From JAHDDH01 sp963922775 (GTDB lineage: Bacteria; Bacteroidota; Bacteroidia; Cytophagales; Amoebophilaceae), in assembly GCA_963922775.1 (NCBI GenBank), contig CAWUJG010000003.1, positions 1 through 64,000 of the forward strand: 64,000 nt of DNA. The letters run 5' to 3'. Below, in pieces: positions 19,403 through 27,717 of this stretch. The stretch's first letter is position 1, and each line of letters opens with the position of its first letter. Under the pieces are notes generated by a model. The model was given only the letters and a program-made list of their open reading frames with translations, made no database searches and was not told the DNA's origin. The translations under genes and the position numbers were made by a program.

Positions 19403-20095
19403 ATGAAAAAAAATAAATTCATTATAATTATCTCTTTTTTAGGAATTATTTTCTACACAGCTTGTAATAAAAGTATTTTACAAGATAAAAAAAATGCTGC
19501 TGATAAAAGTAATAAAACTATTCAACCAAAAAAAGCTCATAAAAATGAAGAAGAAAAACCACCAGCAGGATCAGATCAAGGAGAAGAAGAACAAGAAGAA
19601 AATAAAAAAAAAATGACTATATCTGATTATGAATTTAAAAAAAGAATGGACTGGTTTTTTGATAATAATGAAATTTTATACGATCAAGATGATAAAAATA
19701 ATGATCATATTATAAAAGAACTGACAAAAATTATTCTTGATCATCAAGAAAAATCTAGAATTGAATTTCAATGTTTTGTAGCTGACAATCATGATATTCT
19801 TCCTAATGAAACTAAGAATGGATCTGGAATTAATGTAGTTGATTCAATACAAAGTACTTCTTCTTTTAAAGAAGAAAGTGAAGATAAAGAAAATATTTGC
19901 TCAAGAATTAGAAAATTATCAAATAAAGAAGTTAGACAAAGAATAGAATTTTTAAAAAATTTTTTTGATGATGAATTGGATCAAGGTACTATAACAGAAG
20001 AAAATTTAGAAGATTTGGTTTTAGATTTACAAAATTTCAGTGAAAGAAATGATTTTAAGAATTATGTTATGGAAAATTATCAAGATCTTGTTTAA
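19403..20095 (+). CDS. Lipoprotein with a tandemly duplicated ~60-residue domain, unknown function
   Basis: I do not recognise this family. A lipoprotein signal ends at FYTAC (Cys21), followed by a low-complexity charged linker (about 25-70). The rest is two related modules, 72-134 and 171-230. Both follow the pattern S-x2-E-x3-R-x12-DQ...L...S...F-x3-V-x2-N-x3-L: S74, R81, D94, F122, V126, N129, L133 line up with S173, R180, D193, F218, V222, N225, L229. The modules are helical and strongly acidic. The gene is transcribed alone, opposite to its neighbours. A surface or periplasmic, lineage-specific role is likely. Confidence 0.75.
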   Translation: MKKNKFIIIISFLGIIFYTACNKSILQDKKNAADKSNKTIQPKKAHKNEEEKPPAGSDQGEEEQEENKKKMTISDYEFKKRMDWFFDNNEILYDQDDKNNDHIIKELTKIILDHQEKSRIEFQCFVADNHDILPNETKNGSGINVVDSIQSTSSFKEESEDKENICSRIRKLSNKEVRQRIEFLKNFFDDELDQGTITEENLEDLVLDLQNFSERNDFKNYVMENYQDLV

Positions 20096-20141
20096 AACAT
20101 TTTATAGCTATTTTAAAGTCAAAATATTTTAATCTCTGATA

Positions 20142-21833
20142 CTATTCTAAATTTTCTAATTCTTCTTGCAAAAATTGCATCAAACTTTGTATATATGATG
20201 AACTAAAATCAAATGAAATACCTGCTGTAGTATATATTTCTACTATAGACTTTGTATAGCCTAAAGATAGGGCTTCTTTATATTGATTAAGTGTTTTTTG
20301 AGGATTTTGTTTAAAATTTTTCCATATTGCTATAGCACCTAATTGTGCTATACCATATTCTATGTAGTAGAATGGTACTTCAAAAATGTGAAGTTGCCTT
20401 TGCCAAAGTATCTGCTTTATATTTGTTAATCCTGACCAATCAGTGGTATGATCTGTATACTGATCAAAAATATTTTTCCATGCCTGATGTCTTTCTGTAC
20501 GTGTATGTTGAGGCTTTTCATAAATCCAATGCTGAAAGCTATCTACTGTACTTATCCATGCTAGGGTGCTTACTATTTTTTGTAGATGTATTTTTTTTGC
20601 TCTCTTTAGCTCTTTATCATCTGGAAAAAAAATTTTCCATTGATCCATAGTAATCAATTCCATAGTCATAGAAGCTAATTCTGACACTTCACATGTAGGA
20701 TGTTTGAATAGGTTGAGCGGTAGTTTAGCCATTAAAAAGCTATGTACAGCATGTCCACCTTCATGTATTAAGGTGATAATATCTTGTAGGCTATTGGTGG
20801 CATTCATAAAAATAAATGGTGCCCCTGTAATATCTAATGGATAGTTATATCCTCCTGGTACTTTGTTTTTTCTTGCAAATAAATCTAAATGCTGCATTTT
20901 TTGCATCTTTTTTAAGCATTGGCCAAAATAAGGGTCTGTTTGTTCAAATAGCTGTATGGTTTTTGTGAGTAGTTCATCTTGATTTTTTAGGGGTCGTATA
21001 GGTGGTTTTCCATCTATATCTGCACATTTATCCCATGGCTTGAGTGGATGTATAGCTAAATTTTTTGCTCTTGTTTTATTCAGATTATTGAGCATTGGTA
21101 TTACTGCATTTTTTATAGCTTTATGCATTGTAAAACAATCTTCTGGCGTATAGTTATAGCGATACATGGCTACAAACATATAGTCTCTAAAGTTTTTAAA
21201 ATTTGCATTTAGGGCTATTTTATGCCTTTTTTTTACCATTGTATCGAAAATATCATCTAAAGTTGTAGATATTTTTAAATATGCAGATTGTATAGCATTA
21301 TATATTTCTTTTCTTATTTTTCTATCTTGAGATTCTAACATCAAACTTGCCTTTTGTACTGTATATTCTTTTTCTTTATATTTAACTACTATATTGCTCA
21401 TTATGCTGGCATATTTTTGTGCAAGCATTTGTAGTTTTGTTAATATAGCAACATTTTTTTCTTTATATATTTTAATATCATTTTTAATATTGCTTATAAA
21501 TAAGGCTATATTGTTGTTGCTTATGGTAATATCATCACGATAGTATTGTACAAGTTTTTTTTTTATTTTTTGATCTTGTATGGTAGTGTATGGTACAATT
21601 TTTTCGACAAAATATTGATAATTTTTTTTATGGGTAGCATGGCTTGTGTTAGATGTTGTATGAATATATCGCCATCCCATGTCTTCTGCTATTGTGCCAC
21701 AAATATGATCCCAGTTGTAAAGAAAATCAATATAGTTTTTTGTTGTAGTAATGTTTTTTGCATTTAGGGTATCATAAAGTTGTGCTATGGTTTTTTCATT
21801 AATTTCTATTTTTGTTTGTTTGTTATATTGCAT
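20142..21833 (-). CDS. pepF: M3-family oligoendopeptidase F
   Basis: Cytoplasmic zinc metallopeptidase that degrades oligopeptides. The zinc motif HEGGH lies at residues 357-361 (LIHEGGHAVHSF), followed by a CEVSELASMTMELI segment carrying the third ligand region. The N-terminal helical M3 fold and the C-terminal PFYYIEYGIAQLGAIAIW motif are typical of PepF/M3B. Length 563 is normal. For an intracellular bacterium it would recycle imported peptides (inference). Confidence 0.95.
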   Translation of the reverse strand: MQYNKQTKIEINEKTIAQLYDTLNAKNITTTKNYIDFLYNWDHICGTIAEDMGWRYIHTTSNTSHATHKKNYQYFVEKIVPYTTIQDQKIKKKLVQYYRDDITISNNNIALFISNIKNDIKIYKEKNVAILTKLQMLAQKYASIMSNIVVKYKEKEYTVQKASLMLESQDRKIRKEIYNAIQSAYLKISTTLDDIFDTMVKKRHKIALNANFKNFRDYMFVAMYRYNYTPEDCFTMHKAIKNAVIPMLNNLNKTRAKNLAIHPLKPWDKCADIDGKPPIRPLKNQDELLTKTIQLFEQTDPYFGQCLKKMQKMQHLDLFARKNKVPGGYNYPLDITGAPFIFMNATNSLQDIITLIHEGGHAVHSFLMAKLPLNLFKHPTCEVSELASMTMELITMDQWKIFFPDDKELKRAKKIHLQKIVSTLAWISTVDSFQHWIYEKPQHTRTERHQAWKNIFDQYTDHTTDWSGLTNIKQILWQRQLHIFEVPFYYIEYGIAQLGAIAIWKNFKQNPQKTLNQYKEALSLGYTKSIVEIYTTAGISFDFSSSYIQSLMQFLQEELENLE

Positions 21834-21879
21834 ATTTTGATGTATAAAAAATTACAAAGTATATAAAGTTTTAGATTAT

Positions 21880-22566
21880 CTATGTTTCGTATTTTTGTAT
21901 ACGAAATGTATATATCACATAATAATGTATGCCTCCATAGGCTTTTAAATCGCGAAAACCCCATCCAGGTATTTCAAAACACAACATATCTTTTTCTCCT
22001 TGTACCTTTTTATTGAATTTTATTTTTGCTTTTAATCCTATAAAAATATTTTTCCATATATGCACACTTACACCTGCTACTGCTTCTAGCCAATGTGCAG
22101 ATGATGTTTGTTTTAGGATTACATTTTTATCTTCCCATATCCTAATTTTTTTTAGTAAGGCATATTCATCTTGTATAAGTGCCTGCACTTGTTCTTCAAA
22201 AAAACTAATAGCATAGCATATACCTAGTGTACAGGTATGATGATGGGTACTGTCTTTTAAAAAATTGTAGTCAACACCAAACCGAAAGTATTTGCCAACA
22301 TTTTTATATATGCCTTTTTTTGTATCATCATAATTTATTTTTTGAAATCCTCCTTCTAAGCTTAATATTATTTTGCCAAAATATAGGGAGAATTTTCCTT
22401 CATTGATACTATGGTTTTTTTGCCAAAGTGTAGAAATAGGCCCTGAAATATCATAGCCTATGCGTACATCTTTAGGGAGCCAAATTTTTTTGTTGGCTAA
22501 AACAGGATAAAAGACAAGGAAGTTTATATTAAAAAGTAAAAAATATTTCAACATTGGGAAGTGCAA
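21880..22566 (-). CDS. DUF6048-like outer-membrane protein
   Basis: A signal peptide (best start Met5, MLKYFLLFNINFLVFYPVLA) precedes a barrel-like protein with VRIGYDISGPISTLW, GKIILSLEGGFQKINYDD and YFRFGVDYNFLKD. This matches the Bacteroidota family I know as DUF6048. The C-terminal part (LKAYGGIHYYVIYTFRI) ends in a barrel strand. Its 5' end overlaps the 3' end of the upstream DUF6452-like lipoprotein gene by 38 bp, so the two are translationally linked. Function unknown. The family name rests on pattern memory, not a search. Confidence 0.7.
   Translation of the reverse strand: MHFPMLKYFLLFNINFLVFYPVLANKKIWLPKDVRIGYDISGPISTLWQKNHSINEGKFSLYFGKIILSLEGGFQKINYDDTKKGIYKNVGKYFRFGVDYNFLKDSTHHHTCTLGICYAISFFEEQVQALIQDEYALLKKIRIWEDKNVILKQTSSAHWLEAVAGVSVHIWKNIFIGLKAKIKFNKKVQGEKDMLCFEIPGWGFRDLKAYGGIHYYVIYTFRIQKYET
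21885..21906 (-). terminator. Hairpin at the 3' end of the DUF6048-like gene
   Basis: TTTCGTAT pairs with ATACGAAA (8 bp) inside the last codons of the gene. It shares the core TTCGTAT...ATACGAA with the hairpin at the kdsB stop (12152-12170). Confidence 0.45.
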
Positions 22567-23032
22567 TACGGCGATGAAGATTTTTGTTGTTTATTTTTGT
22601 TTGATTAATTTTGATGATTGGATTTTTGGTAATATTTTCCATTTTAACATCTTGTAGTATAAAATGTTGTTTCATACCATTGTGAGAACCTAAAAAATTT
22701 TTTTTTTTATGATATGTAATGGTAAGTAGATATGTTTGTATAGGAATTGTAGTAGTATTTGTTTTATTATTATGGTTAATATTGACATGAAATGTAGTTT
22801 TGCTCTGATATGGATTAAGGGGAAAGGTGTATATATGTTTATGGTTGTAATTGGGAGAAATTTTTTGCTTACTCCCTTGAGGTTGTATGTCTATTATATT
22901 ATAATTGAACCAATGTGTTTTAGATTTGAAATGTATTTTCAATAAAGAAGTACAATCTGTACTAGGGTCTTTAAGGTCTTTACAGCAAAAAAATGTAAAG
23001 AGAAAAGTTATAATAATTTTTTTTTTGAACAT
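22529..23032 (-). CDS. DUF6452-like lipoprotein
   Basis: A lipoprotein-type signal ends at Cys16/17 (TFFCCKD). The mature part (about 150 residues) is strand-rich and contains an early Cys (DCTSLLKIHF). In Bacteroidota, a DUF6452 lipoprotein usually precedes a DUF6048 gene, as here, with a 38-bp overlap. Start and end positions are consistent with that arrangement. Function unknown. The family name is from gene order and general layout, so moderate confidence. Confidence 0.65.
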   Translation of the reverse strand: MFKKKIIITFLFTFFCCKDLKDPSTDCTSLLKIHFKSKTHWFNYNIIDIQPQGSKQKISPNYNHKHIYTFPLNPYQSKTTFHVNINHNNKTNTTTIPIQTYLLTITYHKKKNFLGSHNGMKQHFILQDVKMENITKNPIIKINQTKINNKNLHRRIALPNVEIFFTF

Positions 23033-23120
23033 TAAATTACAATACCAAAAATATTTAGATTAGTTGCTAATAATACAAATATCATTAAAATTAAAAATAT
23101 ATTCATTATAATTCAAAAAA

Positions 23121-23912
23121 ATGTCTTTATCTAAACAACCCCTCATTCTTATTTCTAATGATGATAGCATATATGCTCAAGGTATTCAAGTGCTTACAAG
23201 GCTCATGTCAGCTATAGGCCGTGTAGTAGTAGTTGCCCCTGAAAAACCACACTCAGGCATGGGACATGCTATTACACAAGATTTGCCGTTGCGTATAACG
23301 TCAAGTAATATATTTAATCAGAAAAATCATCATATAGAGGCTTACATGTGTTCTGGTACACCAGCAGACTGTATTATTACTGCTCAAACATATATATTAA
23401 AGCATGTTAAGCCAGATCTTATAGTAAGTGGCATAAATCATGGTAAAAATACAGCTATAAGCATTTTATATTCAGGTACTATGGCTGCTGCTATAGAAGG
23501 GGCTTTAGATGGTGTGCCTGCTATAGGTTTTTCTTTAAATGATATTTCTCCTAATGCAGATTTTACGCATACAGAAAAATATATTGTAGATATCACAAAA
23601 AAATTTATACAACACAAAATTATACCTAATATAGCACTTAATGTTAACTTTCCTTCCAAGCAGCAATCACCTATTAGGGGTATAAAAATTTGTAGACAGG
23701 CAGATGTCTCTTGGGAAAAGTTTTTAGTAAAAAAAAAAGATCCTAGAGATAGAGAATATTTTTGGCTAAATGGTAAATATTATCAAGAAGAAAACAGAAA
23801 AGATACGGATGAATGGGCTATAGCTCATAATTATGTTTCTATAGTGCCTTGCCAGTATGATCTTACAGCTTATAGTGTTATACCTGAGCTACAAGACCTA
23901 TGGTCTAAATAA
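23121..23912 (+). CDS. surE: 5'/3'-nucleotidase SurE
   Basis: Metal-dependent nucleoside-monophosphate phosphatase. The N-terminal ILISNDDS metal motif (Asn13, Asp14, Asp15), APEKPHSGMGHAIT, SGTPADC and VSGINHGKNTAISILYSGTMAAA are all present. Length 263 is standard. The NuoL-like gene follows 7 bp downstream on the same strand, suggesting one transcript. Confidence 0.96.
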   Translation: MSLSKQPLILISNDDSIYAQGIQVLTRLMSAIGRVVVVAPEKPHSGMGHAITQDLPLRITSSNIFNQKNHHIEAYMCSGTPADCIITAQTYILKHVKPDLIVSGINHGKNTAISILYSGTMAAAIEGALDGVPAIGFSLNDISPNADFTHTEKYIVDITKKFIQHKIIPNIALNVNFPSKQQSPIRGIKICRQADVSWEKFLVKKKDPRDREYFWLNGKYYQEENRKDTDEWAIAHNYVSIVPCQYDLTAYSVIPELQDLWSK

Positions 23913-23919
23913 AATTTTT

Positions 23920-25836
23920 ATGGTATTATTGGTATATCTCTTGTTGTTGACTCCTTTATGCTGTGTAGGTAGTATTTTATGTATGCCATCAAGATACATA
24001 GCAAAATTTACCTTATTACTCAATAGTTTTTTAGTGATTTTGGCATCTTGTATATTGACATTAATCAAACATAAAAATTATTTTATTCACTATATACCAT
24101 GGTTAAATTTGAGTCATATTATGGTGATTTATATAGATTATATTACAGCTATTATGCTGTTGTTTCTTCTCATACTTTTTTTTATTATACAGTATTATGC
24201 TTTATGCTCTTTTGCAAACAATAAGTATTATTTTATTTTAACTTATATTTTTCTTTTTACCTGTTTAGGCATTTTGCTTTCTGGCCAGATATTTTTCTGT
24301 TTTATTTTTTGGGAATGGATGGGTATTATAAGTTATTTTTTAATCATCTTCCATAAACAAAATAAAGTAACATTTAGACAAGGAAAAATAATTTTTCTTA
24401 TCAATAAAATAGGGGATTTATGTTTTTTTATTGGATTATTTTTAGTGTTTGTCAACCAAAAGCAAATTTGTAGATATATATGGATAAAGGATATTATTTA
24501 CCATAGTAATTTATCTCTAGGCATAATTATTATGTTGCTAGGTCTAGGTACAAAATCTGCACAGTTTCCTCTTATGCATTGGCTTCCCATTGCTATGGTA
24601 GCTCCAATGCCTGTATCTGCATTATTGCATAGTGCTACATTAGTCATTATGGGAATATATCTTTCACTTCGTCTATCATATTTATTTACTCCAGATATAT
24701 CTTTAGGTATACTATATGTAGGTATTATCACAGCTTTTTGGGGGGGTTATCAAGCTTGTAGATCATGGCATATTAAAAAATTGTTGGCATATTCTACTGT
24801 TTCTCAAATTGGTTTTATGAGTTTAGCCATAGGACTGGGCGCCTACACTACAGCTTTTATGCATATGCTTGTACATGGTATAATTAAAAGTTATCTTTTT
24901 CTTTGTGCTGGAATTATAATACAAGATATGAAGCAGCAAAAATGGTTATTACAATATAGTGGTGATCTTCGTTTTGTTCAATACAGATATGGTAGCTATA
25001 CAGTGTTAGTATTATACTGTTTTGGTGCTTGTTGTTTAATTGGGTTTCCTTATTTTCCTTGTTGGTATACTAAAGAGGCTTTGGTGATGCATATGGTAAA
25101 TTGGGCATTTCAATATATACAACACGGATATTATTTTTATATTTTACCTTTGCTAATTTTTTTGTTCAGCGTACTATTAACAGTAGTATATCTACTAAAG
25201 TCTATAATTTTTATTCTGAAAAAACAAGTATTGTATATTAGGCATACAGTCTTACCCTATAATTATTCAATTAGTTTAGGGCTCTTAACTTTAGTTTGTA
25301 TAGGATTAATGAGTGTTTCTCTTGATTATCAAGATCATTGGCTATGGCGCACTATAGCACAAGGTGATACAGTATTAATAGATCTAGTAGTGGAGGAAAA
25401 AAAGATAAGACTAGGTATAGGTATAATTTTTCTATTTGGTTTAGGAATAACATGGAAAAAATATTGTGGAATTGAGAGTAAAGGTAAGAAGTTAGTTACA
25501 GGCATACAAGTTGTTGAATCGAATAGTTTGTTGAAAGTATTTAGTAGCAATGCGTATATAAAATTATTATATGGTGTGGAAAAAATAGAACAAACTATAG
25601 AGAAAATATATCATAAAGGAATAAAGGTAATATATGCTTTAGCAGAAATATTTACAACTTTAAGTCGATATATTAATTTATGTATTGGTCTATTTCATAA
25701 TAAGAAAATATATTTAAGAAGAAAAAAAGTAATAGATATACAAAAAGTATGGACTTATTTATTTTTGATTATAGCATGTATCTTGATATATACTATCATT
25801 GAAATCTGTTTTATGCATAAAAAAATTAAGATTTGA
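23920..25836 (+). CDS. NuoL-like proton-pumping subunit (NADH-quinone oxidoreductase subunit 5 / MrpA-type)
   Basis: Integral membrane protein of the complex I/antiporter family. Core helices carry FIFWEWMGIISYFLIIF, INKIGDLCFFIG, the signature TKSAQFPLMHWLPIAMVAPM...PVSALLHSATLV, and HGIIKSYLFLCAGI. About 16 hydrophobic segments fit a 639-residue subunit. I chose ATG 23920 because it lies 7 bp after surE stops; the upstream in-frame ATG at 23857 would overlap surE. No other nuo or mrp gene is next to it, so its partner is unclear. Alternatives are NuoL, MrpA or a DabB-like bicarbonate-uptake subunit. Confidence 0.85.
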   Translation: MVLLVYLLLLTPLCCVGSILCMPSRYIAKFTLLLNSFLVILASCILTLIKHKNYFIHYIPWLNLSHIMVIYIDYITAIMLLFLLILFFIIQYYALCSFANNKYYFILTYIFLFTCLGILLSGQIFFCFIFWEWMGIISYFLIIFHKQNKVTFRQGKIIFLINKIGDLCFFIGLFLVFVNQKQICRYIWIKDIIYHSNLSLGIIIMLLGLGTKSAQFPLMHWLPIAMVAPMPVSALLHSATLVIMGIYLSLRLSYLFTPDISLGILYVGIITAFWGGYQACRSWHIKKLLAYSTVSQIGFMSLAIGLGAYTTAFMHMLVHGIIKSYLFLCAGIIIQDMKQQKWLLQYSGDLRFVQYRYGSYTVLVLYCFGACCLIGFPYFPCWYTKEALVMHMVNWAFQYIQHGYYFYILPLLIFLFSVLLTVVYLLKSIIFILKKQVLYIRHTVLPYNYSISLGLLTLVCIGLMSVSLDYQDHWLWRTIAQGDTVLIDLVVEEKKIRLGIGIIFLFGLGITWKKYCGIESKGKKLVTGIQVVESNSLLKVFSSNAYIKLLYGVEKIEQTIEKIYHKGIKVIYALAEIFTTLSRYINLCIGLFHNKKIYLRRKKVIDIQKVWTYLFLIIACILIYTIIEICFMHKKIKI

Positions 25837-25989
25837 TAATTTTGTTTAATGTCATCTTATTGTATACCAAACAATATAATATATTTTAAGACATAAATAT
25901 TGAGCAGACAAAAAATATAGAAGAAAAAAAATTTGTAAAATAAATTTACAACGTAGCATTTATAATAAACTAAAAAAAATGTCAAAAGT

Positions 25990-27477
25990 TTGAAGTCTAA
26001 ACAAATACAATATACCGATATATTAGTGATAGGCTCTGGATTAGCAGGATTAGTTTATGCCTTAAAGATGGCTAAAGCAAATAAACATTGCATAATTACT
26101 ATAATAAGTAAAACATCTCTTCAAGAAAATAATACTCAATATGCACAAGGAGGTATAGCAGCTACATTAGAGAAAGATAGCTCTGCTATAGCTCAACATA
26201 TAGAAGATACTGTAAAAGCAGGTAGAGGAATGTGTAATCCATATATTGTGCAAAAAGTTATTACAGACTCTGCACAATGTATACAAGATTTAATACAATG
26301 GGGTGTACCATTTGAACAAGATAAACAAGGTAAATTCTATTTAGGCCTAGAGGGTGGGCATAGTACAAGCAGAATATTACACTGCAAAGATACAACAGGA
26401 AAAAAGATTATACAACAACTCATCTATCAAATAAAAAAATATCCGAATATAAAAATAAGCACCTATCAATCTGTTATAGACCTCATTATTTATGAGGAAC
26501 AATGTATAGGTGCTATGCTATATAATCAAAATAAGAATTCTTGCTATGCCCTAATAGCAAAAAATATATTGTTAGCTACAGGAGGATGTGGCCAAGTATA
26601 TCAGTATACTACAAATCCAATTCATGCTACAGGAGATGGTATAGCGATTGCACATAGAGCAGGTGTAGCTATAAAATATATGGAATATATACAATTTCAT
26701 CCAACAGCATTTTACCAAAAAAATAAAAAAAAACTGTTTTTAATAACAGAGGCTCTTCGAGGAGAAGGAGCATATATTTTAGATGAAAAAAAACAAAGAT
26801 TTTTATATTTTTTTGATAAAAATGCTGAACTTGCTACAAGAGATGTTATTGCACAGGCAATGTCTAAAGTACTTCAAAATCAAAATCAAGAACATCTCTG
26901 GTTAGATTGTAGACATATGTCTCTTAATATGTTGAAAAAAAGATTTCCTACTATAATAAATTATTTATTTGAAAATGATATTAATCCACAAAAACAACTT
27001 ATACCCATTATTCCTGCAGCACACTATCAATGCGGTGGCATAGCAGTTGATGAATATGGAGTAACGAATATTAAAAATTTATATAGTAGTGGAGAAGTAG
27101 CTTATACAGGATTGCATGGAGTAAACAGATTAGCATCTAACTCTTTATTGGAAGCAGTAGCTTTTGCAAAATATTGCTTTGAACATACAATACATAAAAA
27201 TAATAACCATTTTCCAAAAAATTTTACTCTAAATATACCTAAGGTATGTACTTCTTTTACTGTAGATGTCAAAAAAATTATAGAAAAAATACAAAATACC
27301 ATGCAAGAAAACGCAGGCATAATATATAATCCTATAACTCGAAAAAAAGCGAAAAAAATTATAGATAAACAAGTAGCATTATTAAATAATTATAATAATA
27401 CAAACGAATTTTTTGTTAGACTACACACAGCAAAAAATATATGTACAACAGCCCAAAAAATTCTTAAAAAAGAATAA
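25990..27477 (+). CDS. nadB: L-aspartate oxidase
   Basis: FAD enzyme making iminoaspartate for NAD synthesis. Motifs: GSGLAGLVYA for FAD near residue 15, NTQYAQGGIAAT, GGHSTSRILHCKDTTGK, ATGGCGQVYQYTTNP, TEALRGEGAYI and HYQCGGIAVDEYG. It covers the flavoprotein fold and most of the helical C-terminal domain (495 residues). The start is odd: the open frame begins at TTG 25990. Just upstream, ATG 25979 opens a different frame that stops after four codons (Met-Ser-Lys-Val). Restoring one T in the TTT run at 25989-25991 would join them, so a one-base deletion or a true TTG start are both possible. Confidence 0.9.
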   Translation: MKSKQIQYTDILVIGSGLAGLVYALKMAKANKHCIITIISKTSLQENNTQYAQGGIAATLEKDSSAIAQHIEDTVKAGRGMCNPYIVQKVITDSAQCIQDLIQWGVPFEQDKQGKFYLGLEGGHSTSRILHCKDTTGKKIIQQLIYQIKKYPNIKISTYQSVIDLIIYEEQCIGAMLYNQNKNSCYALIAKNILLATGGCGQVYQYTTNPIHATGDGIAIAHRAGVAIKYMEYIQFHPTAFYQKNKKKLFLITEALRGEGAYILDEKKQRFLYFFDKNAELATRDVIAQAMSKVLQNQNQEHLWLDCRHMSLNMLKKRFPTIINYLFENDINPQKQLIPIIPAAHYQCGGIAVDEYGVTNIKNLYSSGEVAYTGLHGVNRLASNSLLEAVAFAKYCFEHTIHKNNNHFPKNFTLNIPKVCTSFTVDVKKIIEKIQNTMQENAGIIYNPITRKKAKKIIDKQVALLNNYNNTNEFFVRLHTAKNICTTAQKILKKE

Positions 27478-27717
27478 TAATAGCAAATGCCCACACTGAT
27501 ATTCAATCATTTCATTTTTAGCATTTATTATACTTAGTCATTATATGTTTTTAGCATAAATATGACATATATATTAGTTTTTGATCTATATAGGAAATAA
27601 ATTAAAAATAGATTAATGTAATTATTGAACCATTTTTTGGTCTTATATAACTGATAATATTCCAAAAATATATATATTTAAGAATAAATCAAATCTAAAA
27701 TAGTACAATTTTTTTTT

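Noticed and set aside
23857..23919. Longer start for the NuoL-like gene
   Set aside because: It would overlap surE by 56 bp; ATG 23920 directly after the surE stop fits better.
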